A stretch of DNA of 64,000 bases from CBDBEU01 sp965204565 (GTDB lineage Bacteria > Pseudomonadota > Alphaproteobacteria > Rhizobiales > TMED25). Within the stretch, counting starts at the first letter, position 1; each line of letters begins with the position of its first letter. Location of the stretch: contig CBDBEU010000005.1 of assembly GCA_965204565.1 (NCBI GenBank), forward strand, positions 1,302,001 through 1,366,000, read 5' to 3'. The translations under genes and the position numbers were made by a program. Shown one piece after another: positions 43,646 to 53,261 of this stretch. The notes beneath the pieces were generated by a model. The model had not been told where the DNA came from and made no database searches. It saw only the letters and a list, made by a program, of their open reading frames with translations.

Positions 43646-43658
43646 CTGGGCCTCCGCC

Positions 43659-44078
43659 CTAGCCATTGTCGCCGAGACGGGCGACATAGCGGCACTTAAC
43701 CGGCAGCTTGGCGGCAGCAAGGCGCAATGCCTCGCGCGCGGTCACCGGCGTGACGCCGTCAATCTCGAACATGATGCGCCCAGGCTTGACCTTGGCCGCC
43801 CAGAATTCGGGCGTGCCCTTGCCCTTGCCCATGCGTACCTCGGTTGGCTTTTTCGACACCGGCACATCGGGAAAGATGCGGATCCACACGCGGCCTGCGC
43901 GCTTCATGTGGCGCGTCATGGCGCGACGTGCGGCTTCGATCTGGCGCGCGGTGACGCGGGCCGGTTCCTGGGCCTTGAGGCCGTAGGAGCCGAAATTGAT
44001 TTCGTATCCGCCCTTGGCCACACCCTTGATGCGGCCCTTGTGCTGTTTGCGGAACTTCGTGCGCTTTGGCTGCAGCAT
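43659..44078 (-). CDS. rplP: Ribosomal protein L16
   Basis: 139 residues: MLQPKRTKFRKQHKGRIKG, GSYGLKAQEPARVTARQIEAARRAMTRHMKR and GRIMFEIDGVTP. Contacts tRNA in the A site. Confidence 0.98.
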   Translation of the reverse strand: MLQPKRTKFRKQHKGRIKGVAKGGYEINFGSYGLKAQEPARVTARQIEAARRAMTRHMKRAGRVWIRIFPDVPVSKKPTEVRMGKGKGTPEFWAAKVKPGRIMFEIDGVTPVTAREALRLAAAKLPVKCRYVARLGDNG

Positions 44079-44089
44079 CCGTATCTATC

Positions 44090-44806
44090 CTAGCTGGCGC
44101 GCTCGCGCTCACGGCGCCCGCCGCCGCGAATGTTTTCCTGCATGTCGAGGACACGCCGCTCATGGGCCATCGGGTCATGCTCCATGATCTCACCGCGGAA
44201 CACCCAGACCTTGACGCCACAGGTGCCGTAGGCGGTCTTGGCGGTGGCGGCGCCGTAATCGACATCGGCACGCAATGTATGAAGCGGCACCCTGCCCTCG
44301 CGGTACCATTCGGTGCGCGCGATTTCCGCGCCGCCCAGCCGGCCGCCGCAATTGATCCTGATGCCCTCCGCGCCCAGACGCATCGCTGATTGCACGGCGC
44401 GCTTCATAGCGCGGCGGAAGGCGACGCGGCGCTCAAGCTGCTGGGCGATATTCTCGGCCACCAGCTTGGCGTCGATTTCGGGTTTTCTGACCTCGACGAT
44501 ATTGATCGAAACCTCGCTTTCGGTCAGCTTTTGCACATTGCGGCGCATGACCTCGATATCGGCGCCCTTCTTGCCGATCAAAACGCCGGGCCGTGCGGTG
44601 TGGATGGTCACGCGGCACTTCTTGTGCGGACGCTCGATCACCACCTTGGAGATAGCGGCCTGTGAGCGCAGACCGGTGATCATGTCGCGGATTTTGCGGT
44701 CCTCATGCAAGAGCTTGGAATACTCGCCGCAATTGGCATACCAGCGCGAGTCCCAAGTGCGGTTGATGCCGAGGCGAAGCCCGACCGGAGATACTTTCTG
44801 TCCCAT
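44090..44806 (-). CDS. rpsC: Ribosomal protein S3
   Basis: 238 residues with an N-terminal KH domain (VTIHTARPGVLIGKKGADIEVMRRNVQKL) and the S3 C-terminal domain (RRAMKRAVQSAMRLGAEGIRINCGGRLGGAEIARTEWYREGRVPLHTLRADVDYG). Starts on the last base of the rplV stop. Confidence 0.98.
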   Translation of the reverse strand: MGQKVSPVGLRLGINRTWDSRWYANCGEYSKLLHEDRKIRDMITGLRSQAAISKVVIERPHKKCRVTIHTARPGVLIGKKGADIEVMRRNVQKLTESEVSINIVEVRKPEIDAKLVAENIAQQLERRVAFRRAMKRAVQSAMRLGAEGIRINCGGRLGGAEIARTEWYREGRVPLHTLRADVDYGAATAKTAYGTCGVKVWVFRGEIMEHDPMAHERRVLDMQENIRGGGRRERERAS

Positions 44807-45186
44807 CAGGCCGCTTCCTCTTGTTGACGCAAAATGATGGTGATCTGGCTGAATGGCTTGACGATCCGCCCGACGCGTCCGCGCGCGCGCGGCTGGAAGC
44901 GCTTCATCACCAGGTTCTTGCCGACAAAGGCCTGGGCGACCACCAGATCATCGACATCAAGATCATGGTTGTTCTCGGCGTTAGCAATCGCCGATTGCAG
45001 CGTCTTCTTGACGTCGCCGGCAATGCGCTTGCGCGAAAATGTGAGATCGGAGAGCGCACGCTCGACCTTCTTGCCGCGGATCTGCTCGGCGAGCAGGTTC
45101 AGCTTTTGCGGGCTGATGCGCAGCAGTCGCGAGACCGCCTGGGCCTCGTTTTCGCTGAGAGCGCGCTCGCGCTTGGCCTTTCCCAT
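44806..45186 (-). CDS. rplV: Ribosomal protein L22
   Basis: 126 residues: RLLRISPQKLNLLAEQIRGKKVERALSDLTFS and AFVGKNLVMKRFQPRARGRVGRI. Its beta-hairpin lines the exit tunnel. It overlaps rpsC by one base. Confidence 0.98.
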   Translation of the reverse strand: MGKAKRERALSENEAQAVSRLLRISPQKLNLLAEQIRGKKVERALSDLTFSRKRIAGDVKKTLQSAIANAENNHDLDVDDLVVAQAFVGKNLVMKRFQPRARGRVGRIVKPFSQITIILRQQEEAA

Positions 45187-45188
45187 CT

Positions 45189-45467
45189 CTATTTCCTTCT
45201 CGCCTTTTTGTCGGCCAGATGACCGAAATAGGTCCGTGTCGGTGCGAATTCACCGAATTTGTGACCGACCATGTCTTCGCTCACCAGCACCGGAATGTGC
45301 TTGTGGCCGTTGTGCACGCCGAATGTCAGCCCGACGAACTGCGGCAGAATGGTCGAGCGGCGGGACCAAATCTTGATAATGTTGTTGCGCCCCGAAACAC
45401 GCGCCGCCTCGGTTTTCTTCAACATATAGCCGTCGACAAAGGGGCCCTTGGTGACCGAACGCGCCAT
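45189..45467 (-). CDS. rpsS: Ribosomal protein S19
   Basis: 92 residues: ARSVTKGPFVDGYMLKKTE, IKIWSRRSTILPQFVGLTFGVHNG and VSEDMVGHKFGEFAPTRTYFGH. Standard. Confidence 0.98.
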   Translation of the reverse strand: MARSVTKGPFVDGYMLKKTEAARVSGRNNIIKIWSRRSTILPQFVGLTFGVHNGHKHIPVLVSEDMVGHKFGEFAPTRTYFGHLADKKARRK

Positions 45468-45470
45468 CGT

Positions 45471-46310
45471 CTATCTCCGCTTCCTGCGCAGGTGCCTGCT
45501 GCGCAAAATGTATTTGTCGGTCGCCTTGTTGGAGCGTGTGCGCTTACCCTTGGTGGACACGCCCCACGGGGTGACCGGATGACGGCCGCCGGAGGATTTG
45601 CCCTCGCCGCCGCCATGGGGATGATCGACCGGGTTCATGGCCACACCGCGCACTGAGGGGCGCCGGCCCATCCAGCGCGAGCGCCCCGCCTTGGCGAGCT
45701 TGATGTTGGAATTGTCTGGATTTGATACCGCACCGACCGTTGCCATGCATTCGGCGCGCACCAGGCGCTGTTCGCCGGAATTAAGCCGCAGGATGGCATA
45801 GCCCTGATCGCGGCCGGCAAGCTGCACATAGGTGCCGGCGGCACGGGCAATCTGACCGCCCTTGCCGGGCTTGAGTTCGATATTGTGAATGATGGTGCCG
45901 ATCGGGATCGACGCCATCGGCATGGCGTTTCCGGGCTTGACGTCAACCCGCTCGCCGGACACCACGGTGTCGCCCTCGGCCAGGCGCTGGGGCGCCAGAA
46001 TGTAAGACTGCTCGCCATCCTCATAGCGGATCATCGCGATGAAGGCGGAGCGGTTGGGATCATATTCCAGCCGCTCGACGGTGGCCGGCACATCAAATTT
46101 GCGACGCTTGAAATCGACCACGCGGTAAAGCCGCTTGTTGCCACCGCCACGCCGGCGCGCAGTGATGCGGCCGTAATTGTTGCGGCCGCCGGACTTGGTC
46201 AGTCCCTCGGTCAGCTTCTTGACCGGCTTGCCCGACCAAAGTTGATCGCGCGCGACAAGAACCAGGCCGCGCTGGCCGGGGGTGTTGGGCTTGTAGCTCT
46301 TCAGCGCCAT
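45471..46310 (-). CDS. rplB: Ribosomal protein L2
   Basis: 279 residues. The C-terminal region MGRRPSVRGVAMNPVDHPHGGGEGKSSGG contains the conserved histidine near the peptidyl-transferase centre; N-terminal LKSYKPNTPGQRGLV is canonical. Three bases separate it from rpsS. Confidence 0.98.
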   Translation of the reverse strand: MALKSYKPNTPGQRGLVLVARDQLWSGKPVKKLTEGLTKSGGRNNYGRITARRRGGGNKRLYRVVDFKRRKFDVPATVERLEYDPNRSAFIAMIRYEDGEQSYILAPQRLAEGDTVVSGERVDVKPGNAMPMASIPIGTIIHNIELKPGKGGQIARAAGTYVQLAGRDQGYAILRLNSGEQRLVRAECMATVGAVSNPDNSNIKLAKAGRSRWMGRRPSVRGVAMNPVDHPHGGGEGKSSGGRHPVTPWGVSTKGKRTRSNKATDKYILRSRHLRRKRR

Positions 46311-46326
46311 GACTTATTCCTCAACC

Positions 46327-46623
46327 TCATGAAAGACCGGTCGACACATCTATCGACTGGCCCTCTTCGAGAGTGACAAATGCCTTCTTGACGTCGCTCT
46401 GACGCCCGATTCTGCCCTTGAATCTCTTGACTTTGCCCTTGCGCACCAAAGTGTTGACCTCCTTCACACGGACCTTGAACAAGGCTTCCACCGCTTCTTT
46501 GATCTGCGGCTTGGTGGCGGTGCGCGAGACGTTGAAAACGATCTGGTCGTGCTCGGAGGCCAAGGTCGCTTTTTCGGTGATCACCGGGCTCAGGATGATG
46601 TCGTAGAGATCGGCTTCACGCAT
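46327..46623 (-). CDS. rplW: Ribosomal protein L23
   Basis: 98 residues: YDIILSPVITEKATLASEHDQIVF and IKEAVEALFKVRVKEVNTLVRKGKVKRFKG. Docking site for SRP and trigger factor. It overlaps rplD by 8 bases. Confidence 0.97.
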   Translation of the reverse strand: MREADLYDIILSPVITEKATLASEHDQIVFNVSRTATKPQIKEAVEALFKVRVKEVNTLVRKGKVKRFKGRIGRQSDVKKAFVTLEEGQSIDVSTGLS

Positions 46624-47239
46624 TGAACCGGTCCTCTATCTTGGCAAGCGCGGCCTTGGTCAGCACCAGGGTGTCGTGCTTGAGAATGTCGTAGACATTG
46701 ATGCCGGCAGCCGGCAGCAGATCGATACCCGGCAGGTTGCGCGCGGCCTTGGCAATATTGTCCTCAACCGCCTCGCCGTCGATGATCAGAGCGGATTTGA
46801 GACCGAGCTTTTCCAGCGCCGATCCCAGTGCCGCGGTCTTGGGCTCTTTCAGCTTGGCCTCGTCGAGCACCATGATCTCTTCCGACTTGGCCTTGGCCGA
46901 GAGCGCGTGACGCAGCGCCAATGCGCGCACCTTCTTTGGCAGATCGATCGAATGGTCGCGCGGATGCGGCCCGAAGGCGCGCCCGCCGCCACGGAACTGC
47001 GGAACCTTGCTGTCGCCATGACGCGCCCGACCGGTGCCCTTCTGACGGTACATCTTGGCGCCGGTGGCGCGAATATCGGAGCGATTCTTGACCTTGTGGG
47101 TCCCGGCGCGGCGCTTGGCCAGCTGATAGGTGACCATGCGGTGAAGCAGATCGGAGCGCGGCTCAAGACCGAAAATATAATCGGCGAGTTCGACCGTGCC
47201 CGACTTCTTGGCTGCGAGTGTGGTGACGTCGGTTTTCAT
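46616..47239 (-). CDS. rplD: Ribosomal protein L4
   Basis: 207 residues: the long tunnel loop KMYRQKGTGRARHGDSKVPQFRGGGRAFGPHPRDH and ILKHDTLVLTKAALAKIEDRF at the end. Shares 4 bases with the rplC end. Confidence 0.97.
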   Translation of the reverse strand: MKTDVTTLAAKKSGTVELADYIFGLEPRSDLLHRMVTYQLAKRRAGTHKVKNRSDIRATGAKMYRQKGTGRARHGDSKVPQFRGGGRAFGPHPRDHSIDLPKKVRALALRHALSAKAKSEEIMVLDEAKLKEPKTAALGSALEKLGLKSALIIDGEAVEDNIAKAARNLPGIDLLPAAGINVYDILKHDTLVLTKAALAKIEDRFNA

Positions 47240-48051
47240 GCCTTGCCACCTTCTTCATGGCCGCCGGATGTATCGTCTGGCGCCGCCTCATCGGCAGGAT
47301 TGTCCGCCCAGGCCTCGCTTGCGGCTTCATCCGAAGCCTGCGCTTCTTCAACCGGTGCCTCGGCAGCGGCACTCTCGCCGCCATCAAAGCTTCCGGGAAG
47401 CGGAAGACCGTCAGGCGCCGGCAGCTTGATCGCATCGCGCAATGTCACCCAGCCGCCCTTGGAGCCCGGTACCGCGCCGCGCACCAGAACCAGGCCGCGG
47501 TCAACATCGGTGACCACCACTTCAAGGTTCTGCACCGTGACCCGCGCAGCGCCCATATGGCCGGCCATCTTCTTGCCCTTGAACACCTTGCCGGGATCCT
47601 GGCACTGACCGGTCGAGCCGTGCGAGCGATGGCTGATGGACACGCCGTGAGAGGCGCGCAGGCCGGAAAAATTGTGCCGCTTCATGGCGCCGGTAAAACC
47701 CTTGCCGATCGACACGCCGGACACATCGACGCGCTGGCCAATGAGAAAATGGTCGGCCTTGAGGGTGGCACCGACATTGATCAGCTGCTCCTCATCGACG
47801 CGAAACTCGGCAAGCTTGCGCTTGGGTTCGACATTGGCCTTGGCGAAATGGCCGCGCTGGGCCTTGGTCAGCCTCGATGGCTTGGCGACACCAGCGCCGA
47901 GCTGGAGGGCGACATAGCCATCACGCTCCGCCGTTCGCTGGCTCACCACCTGACAGCCGGAAAGCGCCAGGACAGTCACCGGGATGTTCTCACCGGCATC
48001 GGTGAACACCCGCGTCATGCCAAGTTTTTCAGCGATGACTCCGCAACGCAT
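47236..48051 (-). CDS. rplC: Ribosomal protein L3
   Basis: 271 residues: MRCGVIAEKLGMTRVFTDAG and the DFTGA-type loop around SHGVSISHRSHGSTGQCQDPGKVFKGKKMAGHMG. A C-terminal acidic Ala/Glu extension of about 50 residues (ESAAAEAPVEEAQASDEAAS) exceeds the E. coli length, as in many alphaproteobacteria. The ATG at 48051 has AGGG nine bases upstream; the ATG at 48060 has AGGG too close. Confidence 0.96.
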   Translation of the reverse strand: MRCGVIAEKLGMTRVFTDAGENIPVTVLALSGCQVVSQRTAERDGYVALQLGAGVAKPSRLTKAQRGHFAKANVEPKRKLAEFRVDEEQLINVGATLKADHFLIGQRVDVSGVSIGKGFTGAMKRHNFSGLRASHGVSISHRSHGSTGQCQDPGKVFKGKKMAGHMGAARVTVQNLEVVVTDVDRGLVLVRGAVPGSKGGWVTLRDAIKLPAPDGLPLPGSFDGGESAAAEAPVEEAQASDEAASEAWADNPADEAAPDDTSGGHEEGGKA

Positions 48052-48062
48052 CTCATTCATCC

Positions 48063-48371
48063 CTAAAGCTTGATCTCGACATCGACGCCGGCGGCAAGGT
48101 CGAGCTTCATAAGCGCGTCCACCGTCTGCGGTGTCGGATCAACGATATCGAGCAGGCGCTTATGGGTGCGCATCTCGAACTGTTCACGGCTCTTCTTGTC
48201 GACATGGGGCCCGCGCAACACCGTGTATTTCTCGATCCGGCAAGGCAGCGGAATGGGTCCGCGTACTTCCGCGCCGGTCCGCTTGGCGGTGTTGACGATC
48301 TCGCGCGTCGAGGTATCGAGCAGGCGGTGATCGAACGCCTTCAAGCGGATCCTGATATTCTGGCCTTGCAT
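48063..48371 (-). CDS. rpsJ: Ribosomal protein S10 (NusE)
   Basis: 102 residues: IRIRLKAFDHRLLDTSTREIV, GPIPLPCRIEKYTVLRGPHVDKKSREQFEMRTHKRLLDI. Also the NusE partner in antitermination. First S10-operon gene, 53 bases after tuf. Confidence 0.98.
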   Translation of the reverse strand: MQGQNIRIRLKAFDHRLLDTSTREIVNTAKRTGAEVRGPIPLPCRIEKYTVLRGPHVDKKSREQFEMRTHKRLLDIVDPTPQTVDALMKLDLAAGVDVEIKL

Positions 48372-48424
48372 CTTCTTGCCCTTGAACGAGTAGCGCCCGC
48401 CAGCTTGGCGAGCGCGGTTTTCTT

Positions 48425-49615
48425 CTATTTGATGATTGATGAGACGACGCCGGCACCAACGGTGCGCCCGCCCTCACGGATGGCAAAGCGAAGGCTTTCT
48501 TCCATCGCGATCGGAACGATCAGCGTCACTTCCATCTGAACATTGTCGCCCGGCATCACCATCTCGGTGCCATCGGGCAGCGTCACAACACCGGTCACAT
48601 CGGTGGTGCGGAAATAAAACTGAGGCCGGTAATTGGTGAAAAACGGCGTGTGACGGCCGCCCTCCTCCTTGGTCAGAATATAGGCCTCGGCCTTGAACTC
48701 GGTGTGCGGCGTCACAGAACCGGGCTTGGCCAGAACCTGGCCGCGCTCCACATCCTCGCGCTTGGTGCCGCGCAACAAAACGCCGACATTGTCGCCCGCC
48801 TCGCCCTGATCGAGCAGCTTGCGGAACATCTCAACACCGGTGCAGGTGGTCTTGGTGGTGTCCTTGATGCCGACGATCTCGATCTCCTCGCCGACCTTGA
48901 CCACACCGCGCTCGATACGGCCGGTGACAACCGTGCCACGCCCGGAAATCGAGAACACATCCTCGATCGGCATCAGGAACGGCTGGTCGACGGGGCGCGA
49001 GGGCTGCGGGATGTAATTATCAACCGCGGCCATCAACTCCATGATCGAGTTCTTGCCGGTGGCCTCGTCCTTGCCTTCAAGAGCGGCAAGCGCCGAGCCC
49101 TTAACGATCGGGATGTCATCGCCGGGAAACTCGTAAGAACTGAGAAGCTCGCGCACCTCAAGCTCGACAAGCTCGAGAAGCTCTTCGTCGTCCACCTGGT
49201 CGACCTTGTTCATGTAAACCACAAGGGCTGGAACGCCGACCTGGCGGGCCAGAAGAATGTGCTCGCGGGTCTGCGGCATCGGGCCGTCAGCGGCCGAGAC
49301 GACCAGAATGGCGCCGTCCATCTGCGCAGCACCAGTGATCATGTTCTTCACATAGTCAGCATGACCCGGGCAGTCGACATGGGCGTAATGGCGATTGTCG
49401 GTCTCATATTCGACATGGGCAGTCGAGATCGTGATGCCGCGCGCCTTTTCCTCAGGCGCCTTGTCAATGTCGTCATAGGCCGAAAACTCAGCTCCGCCAG
49501 ACTCGGCCAAAACCTTGGTGATCGCAGCCGTCAACGTCGTCTTGCCATGGTCAACATGACCAATCGTGCCGATGTTGCAATGCGGCTTCGAACGCTCAAA
49601 CTTCTCCTTAGCCAT
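48425..49615 (-). CDS. tuf: Elongation factor Tu
   Basis: 396 residues. GTPase motifs GHVDHGKTT, DCPGHADYV and NKVDQVDD are intact, with GRGTVVTGRIERG of domain 2 and TDVTGVVTLPDGTEMVMPGDN of domain 3. It lies between fusA and rpsJ; a second copy elsewhere is common but is not in this window. Confidence 0.99.
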   Translation of the reverse strand: MAKEKFERSKPHCNIGTIGHVDHGKTTLTAAITKVLAESGGAEFSAYDDIDKAPEEKARGITISTAHVEYETDNRHYAHVDCPGHADYVKNMITGAAQMDGAILVVSAADGPMPQTREHILLARQVGVPALVVYMNKVDQVDDEELLELVELEVRELLSSYEFPGDDIPIVKGSALAALEGKDEATGKNSIMELMAAVDNYIPQPSRPVDQPFLMPIEDVFSISGRGTVVTGRIERGVVKVGEEIEIVGIKDTTKTTCTGVEMFRKLLDQGEAGDNVGVLLRGTKREDVERGQVLAKPGSVTPHTEFKAEAYILTKEEGGRHTPFFTNYRPQFYFRTTDVTGVVTLPDGTEMVMPGDNVQMEVTLIVPIAMEESLRFAIREGGRTVGAGVVSSIIK

Positions 49616-49650
49616 CTTGGCACTCCATTTCTTCTGTTTGCTCTCAGGCG

Positions 49651-51726
<2,076 letters not shown>

Positions 51727-51754
51727 CGTTCGATCTCTTACCAGTTCAGCCGCA

Positions 51755-52225
51755 TTACCAGCGGTAATGCGAGAAAGCGCGGTTGGCGTCTGCCATGCGG
51801 TGGGTGTCTTCACGCTTCTTGACCGCGGTGCCGCGATTTTGCGAAGCGTCGAGCAGTTCGCCGGAAAGGCGCTCGACCATGGTGCTCTCGCCGCGCGCGC
51901 GCGCGGCGGCGATCAGCCAGCGAATGGCCAGCGCCTGGCGGCGGTCGGTGCGCACTTCGATGGGAACCTGATAGGTGGCGCCACCAACACGGCGCGACTT
52001 CACCTCAATGGTCGGCATGACATTCTCAAGCGCGGTGTGGAACACCTGCACCGGATCCTGCCTGGCGCGTTCCTCAATGCGGTCGAAGGCGCCATACATG
52101 ATGGTTTCGGCGGTTGATTTCTTGCCGTGCCGCATCAGGCTCGACATGAATTTCGACAGTACGGTGTCGCCGAATTTCGGATCCGGCAAGACTTCTCGTT
52201 TTTCGGCACTGTGGCGCCTGGACAT
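51755..52225 (-). CDS. rpsG: Ribosomal protein S7
   Basis: 156 residues: SRRHSAEKREVLPDPKFGD at the start, VKSRRVGGATYQVPIEVRTDRRQALAIRWL and EDTHRMADANRAFSHYRW at the end. Usual str-operon position, 9 bases after rpsL. Confidence 0.98.
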   Translation of the reverse strand: MSRRHSAEKREVLPDPKFGDTVLSKFMSSLMRHGKKSTAETIMYGAFDRIEERARQDPVQVFHTALENVMPTIEVKSRRVGGATYQVPIEVRTDRRQALAIRWLIAAARARGESTMVERLSGELLDASQNRGTAVKKREDTHRMADANRAFSHYRW

Positions 52226-52234
52226 GGGGTGCTC

Positions 52235-52606
52235 CTATTTCGGCCGTTTGGCGCCGTATTTCGAACGGCGCTGGCGGCGATTGGATACGCCTTGGGTATC
52301 GAGCACGCCGCGAATGATGTGATAGCGCACGCCAGGCAGATCCTTGACGCGGCCGCCGCGGATCAGCACCACGGAGTGCTCCTGCAGATTATGACCCTCG
52401 CCGGGAATGTAGCTGGTCACCTCAAATCCATTGGTCAGACGTACGCGCGCGACTTTTCTCAAAGCCGAGTTCGGCTTTTTAGGCGTCGTCGTGTAGACGC
52501 GCGTGCACACGCCACGCTTTTGCGGGCATGCCTCCATGGCCGGCACCTTGTTGCGCTTGACCAAGAGCTGGCGCGGTTTACGGACCAGCTGATTGATTGT
52601 CGGCAT
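52235..52606 (-). CDS. rpsL: Ribosomal protein S12
   Basis: 123 residues. TTTPKKPNSALRKVARVRLTNG and IPGEGHNLQEHSVVLIRGGRVKDLPGVRYH contain the lysine sites where streptomycin resistance arises; both lysines (KKPNSA and RVKDLPG) are the sensitive form. First gene of the cluster. rpoBC, which precede rpsL in most relatives, are not found upstream here. Confidence 0.98.
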   Translation of the reverse strand: MPTINQLVRKPRQLLVKRNKVPAMEACPQKRGVCTRVYTTTPKKPNSALRKVARVRLTNGFEVTSYIPGEGHNLQEHSVVLIRGGRVKDLPGVRYHIIRGVLDTQGVSNRRQRRSKYGAKRPK

Positions 52607-52827
52607 GACTGCGGCCCTTCCTCAAAAACTGCATGCGAGACGCGACAGCCCCGCCCATTCACGGCCAAATGGCCCGCTAGACTCCAGGAAAATCCAAGTA
52701 TTCGTGTTCGCCTAAACAACAATGTCCCGTGCGCAAGAGCGCCCGAGACATGCTCAGATTTGATCGCTTAGTCGGCGGCAGCATCTAAAGCGCGAATGCG
52801 TCTACAGCCTGCCCGAAAAGCGTGCGG

Positions 52828-52856
52828 AACATACTGACGTACCAACAGGGCGTCAA
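52828..52856 (-). promoter_or_regulatory. Candidate sigma-70 promoter of the str-S10-spc-alpha cluster
   Basis: On the minus strand TTGACG (52851-52856) and TATGTT (52828-52833) are exactly 17 bases apart. The initiation site would be about 215 bases upstream of the rpsL ATG, leaving a long untranslated leader. It is the best promoter match in the region and is correctly oriented. Confidence 0.55.
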
Positions 52857-52926
52857 GCCCCTAGCCCCACGGAATCGCGAGTTTTTCGCGCACTGCCGAC
52901 AATTGCGGCAATGCCCGTTCACTCGC

Positions 52927-52954
52927 CCCGCAAGCACGATTTGCAGCTTGCGGG
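52927..52954. terminator. Hairpin upstream of the ribosomal promoter
   Basis: Perfect 9-bp stem CCCGCAAGC/GCTTGCGGG with a 10-base loop. On the plus strand it is followed by TATTGTATT, a weak T-rich tail. It may end transcription from the island side or shield the ribosomal promoter. Confidence 0.4.
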
Positions 52955-53000
52955 TATTGTATTAGGAATTATATACTTCAGTCACATTTTCCCCAACCAT

Positions 53001-53176
53001 TCAAGATCGGGAATCCTTGGACACAACAGGTCGCATGTAAAGTCTCACGTACCCGATCAAGCGACCATCCTGGCATATCGTATTCCTCTTCCATCTCTGC
53101 CTTGCTCGGCTGGTAGGCATTGGACTTCATCGCCACTTCCACCGGGTCCGGCAGTTTCGCCTTGGGTTTTTACCAT
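53001..53176 (-). pseudogene. Small conserved alphaproteobacterial protein gene with two indels
   Basis: From the ATG at 53176 the frame begins MVK; dropping one A from a run of five gives PKAKLPDPVEVAMKSNAYQ then PSKAEMEEEYDMPGWSLDRV. A second one-base shift near 53040 is needed for MRPVVSKDSRS and the stop at 53001. YQPSKAEMEEEYDMPG with a following RP is typical of a small conserved protein of unknown function in this class. As written, neither frame makes the full protein. Confidence 0.5.
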
Positions 53177-53261
53177 CCTCTGTCCAACTTGATTTGATCT
53201 TCTGACCCGAACAGTCGGACGGTCATCAGGGTTTCGTTGTGTCATGTCTCGTCTTCTTCTG

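Larger units (their letters stand above)
52607..53000. other. Leader and non-coding stretch upstream of rpsL
   Basis: No supported gene. It contains the candidate promoter of the ribosomal cluster at 52828-52856 and a 9-bp stem hairpin at 52927-52954. Short frames overlap on both strands but lack ribosome binding sites and family marks. Confidence 0.55.
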
